A DNA stretch of 64,000 bases, from assembly GCF_003408705.1 (NCBI RefSeq), contig NZ_QAYL01000001.1, positions 124,001 to 188,000 of the forward strand. Reading direction: 5' to 3'. The notes under the pieces were generated by a model. The model had not been told where the DNA came from. It did not search any database and worked only from the letters and a program-made list of their open reading frames with translations. The first letter of the stretch is position 1, and the number at the start of each line of letters is the position of its first letter. Positions 1-12,867 of this stretch are shown in pieces. Position numbers and translations under genes: made by a program. Source of the DNA: Mycobacterium uberis. Its GTDB lineage: Bacteria > Actinomycetota > Actinomycetes > Mycobacteriales > Mycobacteriaceae.

Positions 1-735
1 GCCGAGGTTGGATAGAATCGGCACCTCGTGCAAGGTAACCTCGGCGCCCTCGCCCGGCGGATTGGGCCCGATGTCATTGCCCACCCCCGGTTGGCGACGA
101 CCATCGGCAATCAGCGTTACACCGAGCACCAGGCTATCATCGACGGGTCCGCGGCCGTTGCCAATATCGCTGGCGATGTCGCCAGCGATCACCGCGCCCT
201 GCGAAAAACCCACCAGTATGTAACTGGTCAACGGGCAGTTTTTATTCACGTTAGTCATCTCTTGAACCAGCGCACGGGTGCCTTCTGCACGACTGTCGTT
301 ATAGGTCATCTGTTTGTCGCCACTGAGCGGATTGTGGAACTGCGCAGTGTACGGAATCGTGTACCCCTGAACTCGGGAGGCGGGAAACTGCTGGCCGATC
401 TTCGTAGTCACGTTGCGCAGCAACGCATTCGGAAACTGCACTGGATTAAGTGGATTGTCCTGCGAAGAAGACTCCCAGGTTCCGGGGACAACGATCAACT
501 GCACGTCGGGGCAGGACGCGTCTTGAGAGGCGGGCTGGTGCTTCCGCGGGTGAGGTGCGGTAGACGGAATAGGCAGCACGCCGGGCGGCACCGCACTAGG
601 CGGGAGTTTGGTCCTGCGAAGCATGATCGTCACAGTCACAATAACCAGCACCACAACAGCCGCCATCGACAAAGCGGCTGTCCAGGCGAGGAGTCGATGG
701 TGTTTACGCGGCATGTTGTTGGCCTTCTCGGCCAT
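1..735 (-). CDS. culp6: Cutinase-like serine lipase/thioesterase (Rv3802c homologue), 3' end cut by window edge
   Basis: The minus strand is open from an ATG at 735 to the window edge (245 codons seen, C-terminus missing). An AGGAG ribosome site sits a few bases upstream. The N-terminus has a lysine/arginine start and a hydrophobic segment (about residues 17-36), fitting a membrane anchor or signal. The cutinase fold follows: a [15 protein letters not shown] stretch, then the GFSQGA nucleophile elbow (GxSxG). In M. tuberculosis the equivalent essential enzyme is a phospholipase/thioesterase acting in the envelope beside the mycolyltransferases, and it lies at the same place next to fbpD. The later part of the catalytic triad (Asp and His) is outside the window. 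Confidence 0.9.
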   Translation of the reverse strand, partial: MAEKANNMPRKHHRLLAWTAALSMAAVVVLVIVTVTIMLRRTKLPPSAVPPGVLPIPSTAPHPRKHQPASQDASCPDVQLIVVPGTWESSSQDNPLNPVQFPNALLRNVTTKIGQQFPASRVQGYTIPYTAQFHNPLSGDKQMTYNDSRAEGTRALVQEMTNVNKNCPLTSYILVGFSQGAVIAGDIASDIGNGRGPVDDSLVLGVTLIADGRRQPGVGNDIGPNPPGEGAEVTLHEVPILSNLG

Positions 736-957
736 CGGGGTCTCCTGTTAGCAGAGTCGGTAGGTCGCTCAGAAGGCTCCGGTGCACATACAGCGGACGG
801 TAGTAACGCACACCGCTACCCACCCGAACGCACCCACGCCGCACGGTGACGCTACGTGCGCTCTACGCTGCACCTCACCTAAACGGTACCGGGCCCCTCG
901 TCGCACAACATATCCCACACGCTGCGGGCGCCGCTAGACGGCTTGGCTGGCGCCTCC

Positions 958-1866
958 CTAGCGAATGGCTCCGACGATATCGCCCGACATAGCAGCCAAC
1001 TGCGGTGCCCACGTCCCCCAGCCATTGTCACCGTCTCCCGGAAAGTCAAAGTGACCGTTGCGTCCACCGACGTTGCGATACTGCTTATAAAATTCCCGGG
1101 AACTGCCCATCGCCGCACCAGCCTGGCCGATCATTGCAGCGTCGTCGCCCCCCGTATTCGTCGGGCTGTAGACCCACACGCGGGTGTTGTTCTCAACCAG
1201 CAGCGCGGCATGCACGTAAGGATCATGCCACTTCCACCGACCCAACTGTGGGGCACCCCACATCCCATTGCCATCGATACCGCCGAATCGCTGCAGACCA
1301 GCCAAGATTGCGCCATTGTAGTTCGTGCTCGACGGGTACACGAACCCGGACAACGCACCAGCAAAGCCGAAGCGGTCAGGGTGGAAAGCGGCCAACGCCA
1401 TCGCGGCATATCCGCCCTGCGAAGCACCGGCGGCCGCGTGGCCGCCGGGCGCCAGGCCCTTGTTGGTGACCAGCCACTCAGGAAGCTCGCTGGACAGAAA
1501 GATATCCCACTGCTTGCTGCCGTCATTCTCCCAGTCGGTGTACATGCTGTAAGCGCCGCCGGCGGGCGCCACTACCGAAATACCCTTGCCGGCCAACGTG
1601 TTCATCGCATTGCCCACAGTCACCCAATTGCTCACATCAGGCGCTGCGTTGAAGGCATCAAGCAAGTACACCGCGTGCGGCCCACCGGCCATGAAAGCGA
1701 CCGGAATACCACGACCCATCGCTGCCGACGGCACCATCAAGGATTCATAACCCGCAGCCTTGACGTTGCCAGTGGTTCCCGCCAGCATTGACACAGCACC
1801 TACCCCCACTGCCAGTGCAACAACACAGAGCACCCGCAGACACAGAACCGATGACAGACCCCGCAT
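958..1866 (-). CDS. fbpD: MPT51/FbpD, antigen 85-family secreted protein
   Basis: 302 residues. The start at 1866 is chosen for a GGAGG box five bases upstream and for agreement with the family length. A signal peptide ends near residue 38 (AKAAGY-like junction). The mature part is the alpha/beta-hydrolase fold of the antigen 85 family, including the WGAPQLGRWKWHDP and GHFDFPG stretches. MPT51 proteins are regarded as non-catalytic, matrix-binding members. In M. tuberculosis, as I recall it, the nucleophile position reads GAAQGG. Here it reads GASQGG, so a serine (TCG) is present, but the Glu and His partners of antigen 85 are still replaced (no NELGG-like Glu, and DNGW in place of THSW). It lies downstream of fbpA on the same strand. 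Confidence 0.93.
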   Translation of the reverse strand: MRGLSSVLCLRVLCVVALAVGVGAVSMLAGTTGNVKAAGYESLMVPSAAMGRGIPVAFMAGGPHAVYLLDAFNAAPDVSNWVTVGNAMNTLAGKGISVVAPAGGAYSMYTDWENDGSKQWDIFLSSELPEWLVTNKGLAPGGHAAAGASQGGYAAMALAAFHPDRFGFAGALSGFVYPSSTNYNGAILAGLQRFGGIDGNGMWGAPQLGRWKWHDPYVHAALLVENNTRVWVYSPTNTGGDDAAMIGQAGAAMGSSREFYKQYRNVGGRNGHFDFPGDGDNGWGTWAPQLAAMSGDIVGAIR

Positions 1867-2018
1867 GCCTACCTCCATCGCCGTCGCTGTGTGCACGCTA
1901 TCCAGGGCATAACGAACCCATGCCCGCAGGGTAGTGCACCACACCACACTTGTTGGAGCTGCCTGGAAATAGCTAACGGTGGCGACCACGAAAGGTGACC
2001 ACCGTGAGGCGGGATTGG

Positions 2019-3414
<1,396 letters not shown>

Positions 3415-5373
3415 TCATTCGTGTGGGGTAGCGGAGGGCGCGTCGGGTACTGGAAGCCCACACCTGGCGAGCTCATAGAGCGGAACACGGTCAATCCGGT
3501 ACTGAGTGAACTCAAACGAATTCAACAGGTTGGAGATGAACCGATGCGGGGTCATCGGGGCGCGCACCGAGTTCAGCACCGCCTGAGTCCCGGAACATTG
3601 CAAGGCCACTGTCGCTTGCGCAACCCATGTCTGGTCGAGATAGCCGGGAATGCCCGGGTACCGCTTCACCCATGGGCCGTCGGCGATAACCCAGTCCGGG
3701 AAAAGGTTCTTGTCATGCCCGATCCGACCGCGTTGCAGTCGTTCGGTGTGTTGCGCCAGTGGATTCGCCAACCCGATTTGGTCGATCACCCGGACATCAA
3801 GTCCGACGTTCATCCCAAGCATACCGAGGTTAGTGAAAAACACCGTGTGCTGGGGCTTTTGCGACACTGCACTGCCCAGAGGATTTCCCGGCGCAGGTAG
3901 CGATGGCTGAATCATCGGCACAATATCCCACTGAATGTAGTTGCCAGACGGTAGCAACAACGCACCGTCAGGGGTGTTGTTGAGCGCTACCAGGACCGCA
4001 GCCATCCGCGGATAATCCAGATAGTCGGCCGCGGTCAACGGATGGGCGTGGCCGGTAGCTTGCGCGTAGAAACGTCGCTCGTCGACGATCCCCGAGTAGC
4101 TAACATGGGTGGCATCATCACCCATCCCCGGCGAGTTGGTTGCCCACAGCGACCAGCCTGCGATCCCCAGCCACAGTAGGCCGGCCACACCAACCAGCCA
4201 ATGGCGGGTCTGTCGCGAGAAGTCCGCCCTGTCAGGAAGCGCCACCGAGATTACCATCACCGGAGCCAGCAAACAAAATATCGGCGCCAACAACACTCTT
4301 CCGTGCATAAAGTCGCCACCTTGCCGGATCCAGTACAATGCCTGCAAAAATCCGCTGGCGACGACGAAAACCACAACAGCTGGCGGACTTTGTATCGCCC
4401 GAGTCACCTGGCCGTAGTTGTGGGCCTCCATAGAGCACACAAATGATGACCGACGACGAATCGGCATTAGCAACAACCCCAATGGCACTAAGAGCACCAC
4501 CGGCATCCACAATGCGTAAGGCTGGTTAAAATTCGATAAATAGATCATCCCCTGGGACCACTTGTTACCCGCTGCGTCCTTGGCCAGAGCGGTACCCGGT
4601 ACCAGCAGGCCATAGTAGCCCATCCGGAATATCTGGTAGATAACCGGCAGAAATCCTCCAGCGACCGCGATCAGCGCGCGGAGCCGCCAGGTCCAGGCCG
4701 CGATCATCAGCATAATAAGCGCAAGCCCGCCCATCAACGCCAATTCGGGACGTACCAGAACACTGCACCCCGCCATGAAGGCCAATGCGCCGATGAATCC
4801 CCGGCTTTGCGGACGATTACGATTCTGCAGCAGCTGCCCCCAACAGACCATCATCCACCACAACAGCCCCAGATACGCCAACACCAGGCCGCTCTCCAAG
4901 CCGGATGTGGCGAAGTCCCGCGCTGGCGGCAGCGCAATGTAAACTAGCGCTCCGGCGGGCAGCACGATCGCCTGACGGCCACGCAAACTAGGTGCATACA
5001 ATCGGCCTGTACCCAGCATCAGTAGCACAACGCCGAGTACAGAAAGCACTAGAGCCGCGGCCAATGCCACATACTCCAAACGCATCGGCCCGGCGACCCA
5101 GCTCCCCACATACAGCAGATAAGTCCATGCCGTGGAGGTGTTGGCCTCCACCCGTTCACCTTGATTGAATACCGGTCCATTGCCAGCCAACAGATTGCGC
5201 ACGGTGCGCAAGATGATCAGCCCGTCATCAGCGATCCAACGTCGTTGCCAGGCCCCCCAACCAAACAGCACAGCCATAACCACGACGCTGACCCACAGGC
5301 TGACCCGGGCTACCACATGGTACGGAAACAGAGGCCAACCGACCTTCCTGATCACCGGCCTGCGCCAAATCAT
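3415..5373 (-). CDS. aftB: Terminal beta-(1,2) arabinofuranosyltransferase AftB
   Basis: A GT-C type polytopic membrane enzyme that adds the terminal beta-(1,2)-linked arabinofuranose to arabinogalactan from decaprenyl-phospho-arabinose. About ten hydrophobic spans lie in the N-terminal two thirds, with an extracytoplasmic C-terminal domain. The WIADDGLIILRTVRNLL stretch holds the acidic pair typical of GT-C active sites and NTSTAWTYLLYVG follows. The start is uncertain: ATG at 5373 gives 652 residues, GTG at 5316 would give 633 (close to the 627 I recall for M. tuberculosis), and a TTG at 5445 would overlap ubiA. It lies just downstream of ubiA, whose pathway makes its donor. Confidence 0.93.
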   Translation of the reverse strand: MIWRRPVIRKVGWPLFPYHVVARVSLWVSVVVMAVLFGWGAWQRRWIADDGLIILRTVRNLLAGNGPVFNQGERVEANTSTAWTYLLYVGSWVAGPMRLEYVALAAALVLSVLGVVLLMLGTGRLYAPSLRGRQAIVLPAGALVYIALPPARDFATSGLESGLVLAYLGLLWWMMVCWGQLLQNRNRPQSRGFIGALAFMAGCSVLVRPELALMGGLALIMLMIAAWTWRLRALIAVAGGFLPVIYQIFRMGYYGLLVPGTALAKDAAGNKWSQGMIYLSNFNQPYALWMPVVLLVPLGLLLMPIRRRSSFVCSMEAHNYGQVTRAIQSPPAVVVFVVASGFLQALYWIRQGGDFMHGRVLLAPIFCLLAPVMVISVALPDRADFSRQTRHWLVGVAGLLWLGIAGWSLWATNSPGMGDDATHVSYSGIVDERRFYAQATGHAHPLTAADYLDYPRMAAVLVALNNTPDGALLLPSGNYIQWDIVPMIQPSLPAPGNPLGSAVSQKPQHTVFFTNLGMLGMNVGLDVRVIDQIGLANPLAQHTERLQRGRIGHDKNLFPDWVIADGPWVKRYPGIPGYLDQTWVAQATVALQCSGTQAVLNSVRAPMTPHRFISNLLNSFEFTQYRIDRVPLYELARCGLPVPDAPSATPHE

Positions 5374-5419
5374 CGACCCATTGGAGCCCTTTGGGTCCGT
5401 GAAGCCGGTCAGATCGATA

Positions 5420-6328
5420 TTAGCCGAAGGCAACAGCGGCACCAATTGTTCCGACCCACGTCAGTGCCAGCAACTGTAGCACCCGATCACGGAGCGCGAT
5501 GTCTTCGGGTTCCCCGGCCAGCCCGCCGTCAACATCTACCGCGTAACGCAAGATCGCGATAGTGAACGGGACCATCGACACCGCAAACCAGGACCCCGAG
5601 TGACGGTCACGTTCGAAGGCCCACAACCCATAACACATAACCACCGCGGTGGCCGACAACGTCCAAACGAACCGCAAGTAGGTGCTAGTATAGCTTTCCA
5701 GCGATTTGCGGATTGCCGCGCCGGTGCGTTCGGCCAACTGCAGCTCTGCGTATCGCTTACCGGCTACCATGAATAGCGATCCAAACGCCGCAGTCAGCAA
5801 AAACCACTGTGACAGTGAGATGTTGGTGGCCACACCGCCAGCGATGGCTCGGACCAAATACGCCGACGACACTATGCAGATATCGACCACGGCTTGGTGT
5901 TTAAGACCAAAGCAGTAGCCCAACTGCATACCAATGTAGATCGCCATGACTAGCGTCAGATTTGGGGTCAGTAGCCAGGCAATGATCAGGGAAGCCACCC
6001 CCAGCACCGCTGCGAGGGTGTAGGCCAGCCACGTGGGAACCACACCGGCCGCTATCGGCCGGAACCTCTTGGTCGGGTGCTCTCGGTCCGCCTTAATGTC
6101 GCGCACGTCGTTGATCAAGTACACTGACGAGGCTGCCAGGCTAAACACTACGAAGGCCAGCGACACGTCGGCCAGCAGTTCGGCATACTTATAGTGCATG
6201 CCGCCGCCCAATCCGGCCACCGGCGCGGCCAAAACCAGTACATTCTTCACCCACTGCCGCGGACGAATCGCCCGAGCCACCCCGGTGACCAGGTTCCCTG
6301 GAGGCCCAATCAGCACATCTTCACTCAT
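5420..6328 (-). CDS. ubiA: Decaprenyl-phosphate 5-phosphoribosyltransferase (UbiA family)
   Basis: 302 residues, the same length as I recall for M. tuberculosis Rv3806c. It catalyses the first committed step to decaprenyl-phospho-arabinose by joining phosphoribose diphosphate to decaprenyl phosphate in the inner membrane. The polyprenyl-binding motif NDVRDIKADREHPTKRFRP and a second acidic region (YAVDVDGGLAGEPED) are present, with about nine membrane spans. The start ATG at 6328 overlaps the stop of the upstream phosphatase gene as ATGA, and MSEDV matches the family N-terminus; an upstream in-frame methionine would lie inside that gene. Confidence 0.95.
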   Translation of the reverse strand: MSEDVLIGPPGNLVTGVARAIRPRQWVKNVLVLAAPVAGLGGGMHYKYAELLADVSLAFVVFSLAASSVYLINDVRDIKADREHPTKRFRPIAAGVVPTWLAYTLAAVLGVASLIIAWLLTPNLTLVMAIYIGMQLGYCFGLKHQAVVDICIVSSAYLVRAIAGGVATNISLSQWFLLTAAFGSLFMVAGKRYAELQLAERTGAAIRKSLESYTSTYLRFVWTLSATAVVMCYGLWAFERDRHSGSWFAVSMVPFTIAILRYAVDVDGGLAGEPEDIALRDRVLQLLALTWVGTIGAAVAFG

Positions 6329-6915
6329 TTGGCCGCACCTCCCGCCGTGCTGGGGCCGGAGTGGGTCGGCCATTTGCGTAACAACCAGCTTTCAAAACGA
6401 GCGGTAGTGCCTGCAATCGCAGCACTGAGCACGACGTCGAAGGCCACATCGCTGGGATAGTGCACCCCCAGCGCTATCCGCGACAACACCATCGGAGCCA
6501 CCAGCACCGCGGCGGCTATTGTTTTGGTCAGTCCGCTGGCCCGGCCGATTAAGATGGCCGCGGCTGTGGTCGAAGTTACATGCGCCGACGGAAAGCTCAG
6601 CTGAGTGGGTACGTCAAAATTCACCGCGATGGCTGGATGGCTCGGCCGGGTACGCTGGACCATCCGTTTGATCAGCACGGCGACTCCATGTGCGACGAAC
6701 GTCCCAGCTCCAGCCACTAACCAGTCCCGGCGGCGGCACGGCACCAGGATGGCGCCGAGCAATGATGCCACCAGCCAGCCGATGCTGTGTTCTCCGAAAT
6801 GCGACATTCCTCGCGTCATCGGCAACACACCGGTGCGGTGAACCAATGCCGACTGTACGGCCACCACCACTGCCAGTTCACCAGTAGGCGCCTCAAAAAG
6901 AGGTGCTTCAGGCAT
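6325..6915 (-). CDS. PAP2-family phosphatase, probable decaprenyl-phosphoribose phosphatase (Rv3807c homologue)
   Basis: 196 residues from ATG 6915, which overlaps the glfT2 stop by eight bases. Further upstream in this frame the sequence is only a shadow of glfT2. The three PAP2 signature motifs are visible: KRMVQRTRP (KxxxxxxRP), PSAHVTS (a PSGH variant) and SRIALGVHYPSD (SRxxxxxHxxxD), among hydrophobic spans. Its place between glfT2 and ubiA, and earlier work on Rv3807c, suggest that it removes the 5-phosphate from decaprenyl-phospho-5-phosphoribose made by UbiA. That substrate is inference from context. The catalytic residues all appear present. Confidence 0.88.
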   Translation of the reverse strand: MPEAPLFEAPTGELAVVVAVQSALVHRTGVLPMTRGMSHFGEHSIGWLVASLLGAILVPCRRRDWLVAGAGTFVAHGVAVLIKRMVQRTRPSHPAIAVNFDVPTQLSFPSAHVTSTTAAAILIGRASGLTKTIAAAVLVAPMVLSRIALGVHYPSDVAFDVVLSAAIAGTTARFESWLLRKWPTHSGPSTAGGAAK

Positions 6916-8826
6916 GCTCGGAGGCTTGGGTGGTGGGGAGGTCTGCGGCCGGGAACAACGCCGTCTCCCACTTCTGCTTGCTAGACAACACCGGCAAGGC
7001 GTCACGGTAGATCTTGCGCATCTCGTCGAACCGGCGCGCCAGCTGCCGCTGACGACGCAGCGAGGAAAACAGCAACGAGAACATCTTGGCCCGGTCACGC
7101 TGCCGGTAGACCACGCCGCACCCGTCGGCGGTAGTGACGGTGACCCCGTCAACCACACATAGTCGAAACCAGCGCGCATCCTGAGTTGGCACGTTAAATT
7201 CCGGACGTTGGTGGCAGTCGGGGTCAGCCACGGTGAGGTTGTGGAATATCCCACGCGCCAGTCGATAGCCGATGGACAATGGGTTCACCGGCGGTTTCGT
7301 AACCTTGTTCTTGTGCACCGGAGGCGGCAATTCGGTTGCTGTCGACAGAACAACCGCGTCGGGGTACTCCTTGCGCATGCGGTGTACTTGCGGCAGCGCC
7401 GATTCCAAAATCGAGAAGATGTGTTCCGGGCCGGCCAGGAAGTCATCAATGGCCTTGTTCTGGATTGCCACCGTTGAATATTCAAGACAAGCAAGGTGTT
7501 TCAGCGTCGCCTTCAGGTGACTGCGAACCAAGCCGGTAACATCGCCGTCCCAGTGTATAGCTGCGACCACCAACCGGTTGCGCAAATGGAAATAGGCCTG
7601 CCAGTCGATGGCGTCGTCTTTGTCACTCCAGGCCATATGCCAGATCGCTGCGCCGGGCAGTGTGACCGTCGGGTAGCCGTGCTCGGCGGCCCGCAGACCG
7701 TAGTCGGCATCATCCCATTTGATGAACAGTGGCAGTGGCTGCCCCAGTTCTTCGGCGACTTGCCGCGGGATCATACACGTCCACCAGCCATTATAGTCAA
7801 CGTCGATGCGCCGGTGCAGCAGCTTGCTTTTGTCTTCTTTGTCGTTCAACGGATATTCAGCGAAATCGTGATCGTACTCGGTGTGCGGCGCAGCGGTCCA
7901 CATGAAGTTCGACCTATCCACCACTTCGCCCATGATGTGCAGGTGCGACGGCTCCTGCAGGTTGAGCATCTGGCCGCCCACCAGCATTGGGCTCTTAGCG
8001 AAGCGGTGCATCGCTAATACCCGCAAAATCGAGTCCGGCTCAATGCGGATGTCGTCATCCATGAACAGGATCTGTTGACAGTCAGTGTTTTTCAACGCCT
8101 CATACATCACTCGGCTATAGCCTCCGGATCCGCCCAGGTTGGGCTGATCGTGAATGGAGAGCCGATCGCCAAGCCGGGCAGCCGCAGCCGAAAAGTCCGG
8201 ATGATCGCGTACCTTGCGGACGCCTTGATCAGGCACGATCACCGCACCGATCACCTCGTCCACCAATGGGTCGGCGGTGAGTTCAGCTAACGCGTTGGCA
8301 CAGGCTGCGGGCCGATTGAAGGTCGGGATACCGACCGCAATGTTGGCCTTGCCTGGAACCGGTCTGGTGGCATACCAGCCGCCGCTACACAGAGTAACCC
8401 TGGTGTCGGTGGTGATGTCGAACCAAATCCAGCCGCCGTCTTCGAACGGCTGCAGTCCCACCTCAACCTCCACGACTTGAGCCTTGCTGGGGTCACTCTC
8501 GACACTGGTGAACTCGCGGCTTTCAACGAAGATTCGCGCTCCGGTAGCCTTGGTGCGATAGACGTCGACGCGTCCAGCTCCGGTTACTTCGACCCGCAGC
8601 ACCACCGACTCGCAGGTCGTCCAGCGGCGCCAATAGCTGGCCGGGAACGCATTAAAGTACGTGGCGAACGACACCTCGGACTCTGCGCCGATCTGCAGCA
8701 CAGTGCGGCTCGGCGCATGCGCGCGCCGGGCATTGGTGGTTGACTCCTCGAGATACAGCTTACGGACATCGAGAGGTTCACCCGGACGCGGCAGAATGAC
8801 GCGGGCCAGCAGGCTCACGGCGGTCA

Positions 8827-8827
<1 letters not shown>
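6908..8827 (-). CDS. glfT2: Galactofuranosyltransferase GlfT2
   Basis: 639 residues (family about 637). A processive bifunctional enzyme that polymerises the galactan of arabinogalactan with alternating beta-(1,5) and beta-(1,6) linkages, using UDP-galactofuranose at the inner face of the membrane. It has an N-terminal beta-rich domain, then a GT-A domain with the metal-binding FMDDDIR motif, the catalytic region IKWDDADYG, and the IWHMAW histidine. The ATG at 8827 overlaps the glf stop as TAATG, so translation is probably coupled to the enzyme that supplies its substrate. The C-terminus is a little different from M. tuberculosis but intact. Confidence 0.96.
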
Positions 8828-10185
<1,358 letters not shown>

Positions 10186-10339
10186 TCAAGATCGCAATTA
10201 CCTCACGATTCGATATAACCACTCTGGCAACACTGGCCACACTCGTATCATCAATCAGACGAGGCTAATCCTGCACACTCGAGAACGTCGAAGGCAGGCA
10301 AGCCCGACAACACAAGCAGTCCAGATTGAGGAGACTTCC

Positions 10340-10954
10340 GTGCCGAACCGACGCCGACGCAAGCTCTCGACAGTCATAAACGCAGTCGCCGCCCTGGCAG
10401 TCGCGAGTCCTTGCGCATACTTCCTCGTTTACGAATCGACCACCGGCGCCAAACCCATACCCGAGCACCATGAATTCAAACAAGCGGCAGCAATTGCCGA
10501 CCTGTCCGGAGAGGTGATGTCCGCGCTCTTCCAGGGACTGTCGCAGTTTGGAATCAACATGCCGTCAGTGCCTGCGCTAACTGGCACCGGCGATGCTGGC
10601 AACGGCTTGAGCACTCCCAATTCGATCAATCCAGGATTAGGAACACCCAGACTCACCGCACCGGACCTGAACCCGGGCGCCGACGACACCTATCCAATAC
10701 TCTGCGATCCCTCCACGTTAGGCGGGCTATCGCCGACCAGCCCAAGCGGTATTGGCAACAACAGCACCGGCGGTGGTGGGATCGTCGATGACGTGATGCA
10801 AGTCGCGAACCAGCTGGGCACCAACCAGGTCATGGACCTAATCAAGGATGTGTTGATGCCAGCAATCGCGCAGGGCGTGCAGAACAGCAACGCAGCCAAT
10901 AACGTGTCGAGCGCAGTAACGCCGCCCGCTACGTCACTGGTGCCTGTCACATAG
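10340..10954 (+). CDS. erp: Exported repetitive protein Erp (28 kDa antigen) with very short repeat region
   Basis: 204 residues from the GTG at 10340, chosen for the GAGGAG box and because VPNRRRRKLSTV matches the family N-terminus. A hydrophobic segment (AVAALAVASPCAYFLVYES) is the export signal. The N-terminal domain (EHHEFKQAAAIADL...FGINMPSVPALTG) and the C-terminal domain (TGGGGIVDDVMQVANQLG) are conserved. The middle, which in M. tuberculosis holds about a dozen PGLTS-type repeats, is cut to some 20-25 residues with perhaps one or two degenerate units (NPGLGTPRLTAPDL). Erp is a surface protein needed for growth in macrophages. Confidence 0.93.
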   Translation: MPNRRRRKLSTVINAVAALAVASPCAYFLVYESTTGAKPIPEHHEFKQAAAIADLSGEVMSALFQGLSQFGINMPSVPALTGTGDAGNGLSTPNSINPGLGTPRLTAPDLNPGADDTYPILCDPSTLGGLSPTSPSGIGNNSTGGGGIVDDVMQVANQLGTNQVMDLIKDVLMPAIAQGVQNSNAANNVSSAVTPPATSLVPVT

Positions 10955-11121
10955 CAACCCTAAAAACCGCACCGTAGAGTTGCATTTGACCCAATGGCCA
11001 AACAAACCTGCCTCAGCAAATAAACCTCTGCGGTGACGTCGAACAGGATTTCGGCAAGTTTCGAGACACGGATACCGTACTGCCTCATGGATAACAATAA
11101 AAACACACGTAACATTGACTG

Positions 11122-12783
11122 GTGCCATTCCGCAGCTTGACGGTGTCACTCACCGCTATCGCGACAACGATCGTCATCGTCTCGTGGATCGCGGATCCGA
11201 CACACGAAAGCGCTCCCGCTTTCCCACCAATTCGCGACACCCAATTCACCGAGAAGCCACTGATCGGGCTCGGCAGAGGTGCCACGATTCACGAACTCAC
11301 CCAGGACACCCCGTTTTCATTGGTCGCATTGACCGGTGACCTGACCGGCACCTCTACCCGTGTACGCGCACAACGCCCCGACGGCTCGTGGGGGCCCTGG
11401 TACCAGACTGAACATGAGACCGCCCCACCCGACCCGGCAGCCTATGATGCGTCGAACCGGTCGACCGAAGGCCACCGCAGCACAGATCCGGTATTCATCG
11501 GCAGCACCAGAACCGTGCAGATTGCAATCACCCGTCCTACCGATGCGCCAATGAACCAGCTACGAAGTGCTGAACCGGAAAGACTGTATAAGCCCAATAA
11601 ACATGACCTAAGCTATAAGCCGGTCACCACGGAACTGCCCCTAAGGCCGAACACCCAGAACATCTCCGCAATCCTAATTTCGCTGCCGCACGCGCCGGCC
11701 CGAACGCAATCGACAATGCCGTCCGAGGTACTTATACCGGGCCAGGCGCCCAACATCATCAGCCGCGCTGAATGGGGAGCCGACGAGTCGCTACGATGCG
11801 GTACTCCACAGTACGATAACGGGGTTCACGCCGCAGTCGTGCACCACACTGCGGGCAGCAATGATTATTCACCGTTGGAATCGACCGAGATCGTCAAGGC
11901 TATCTACACCTACCACAGCAAGACGCTGGGCTGGTGTGACATCGCCTACAACGCACTGGTCGATAAATACGGCCAGGTATTTGAGGGCAGCGCCGGGGGG
12001 CTCACTAAAGCAGTTGAAGCTTTCCACACTGGTGGTTTCAATCGCAGCACCTGGGGTGTAGCCATGATTGGCAACTTTGACGACGTAGCGCCAACACCGA
12101 TCCAGATCCGAACTGTGGGCCGACTACTCGGCTGGCGCTTAGGCCTGGACGGCGTCGACCCTAAAGGGATGGTAGCACTGGAATCGGCGGGAAGCCACTA
12201 CACTCTCTTTCCGGCTGGTGCCACCGCGACCTTGCCCGCCATCTTCACCCATCGCGACGTCAGCAACACCGACTGCCCGGGCAACATCGCCTATGCACTG
12301 ACGGATGAAATCCGGGACATTGCTTCGCATTTCAACGATCCGCCAGAGGAGTTGGTAAAAGCACTTGAGGGCGGCGCGATCTACGAACACTGGCAAGCGA
12401 TCGGCGGCATGAACAGCGTCCTGGGCGCACCGACCGCACCAGAGGCGAGTGCCGAGGGTGCGGCCCGCTATGTCACCTTCGCCAAGGGCGCGATGTACTG
12501 GTCGCCCGAGATTGGTGCTGAGCCAGTAACCGGTGCGATCTACGCTGCCTGGGCCTCACTGAGTTACGAACGTGGTCCGCTCGGGCTGCCAACTAGCGCG
12601 GAGATACAAGAGCCGCTGCAGATCACGCAGAACTTCCAGCATGGAACGTTGAACTTCGAGCGGTTGACCGGCAACCTAACCCAAGTTGTCGACGGGATCT
12701 CGACGCCGCTGGCAACACAGATCCTCAACGAACCAGCGGTATCGACCGAGCATTTCTCGCTGCCAACGTATCGGGCGCCCTAA
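11122..12783 (+). CDS. Secreted peptidoglycan-recognition/amidase-like protein with LGFP repeats (Rv3811 homologue)
   Basis: 553 residues from GTG 11122, with a hydrophobic signal (LTVSLTAIATTIVIVSW). The middle holds an N-acetylmuramoyl-L-alanine amidase type 2/PGRP domain: ISRAEWGADE, VVHHTAGSND, WCDIAYNALVDKYGQVFEG, and THRDVSNTDCPGN. The zinc ligands (His of VVHH, His of THRD, Cys of TDC) are present, so catalysis is plausible. Two LGFP-type repeats (YEHWQAIGGMNSVLGAP and YAAWASLSYERGPLGLPT) follow and may bind the wall. The likely role is cell-wall remodelling outside the cell. The gene is intact. Confidence 0.9.
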   Translation: MPFRSLTVSLTAIATTIVIVSWIADPTHESAPAFPPIRDTQFTEKPLIGLGRGATIHELTQDTPFSLVALTGDLTGTSTRVRAQRPDGSWGPWYQTEHETAPPDPAAYDASNRSTEGHRSTDPVFIGSTRTVQIAITRPTDAPMNQLRSAEPERLYKPNKHDLSYKPVTTELPLRPNTQNISAILISLPHAPARTQSTMPSEVLIPGQAPNIISRAEWGADESLRCGTPQYDNGVHAAVVHHTAGSNDYSPLESTEIVKAIYTYHSKTLGWCDIAYNALVDKYGQVFEGSAGGLTKAVEAFHTGGFNRSTWGVAMIGNFDDVAPTPIQIRTVGRLLGWRLGLDGVDPKGMVALESAGSHYTLFPAGATATLPAIFTHRDVSNTDCPGNIAYALTDEIRDIASHFNDPPEELVKALEGGAIYEHWQAIGGMNSVLGAPTAPEASAEGAARYVTFAKGAMYWSPEIGAEPVTGAIYAAWASLSYERGPLGLPTSAEIQEPLQITQNFQHGTLNFERLTGNLTQVVDGISTPLATQILNEPAVSTEHFSLPTYRAP

Positions 12784-12867
12784 CGTGGCTATTGTCGCGT
12801 GGCGACGATACTCTAAGAAATCGCGGTGTTCATCAGCAAGAGGCTTCGACAACACCTCTCGCAGAGG

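Noticed and set aside
28..849. Long plus-strand open frame at the window start
   Set aside because: It is the shadow of the cutinase-like gene, whose minus-strand frame has a signal segment and the GFSQGA motif.
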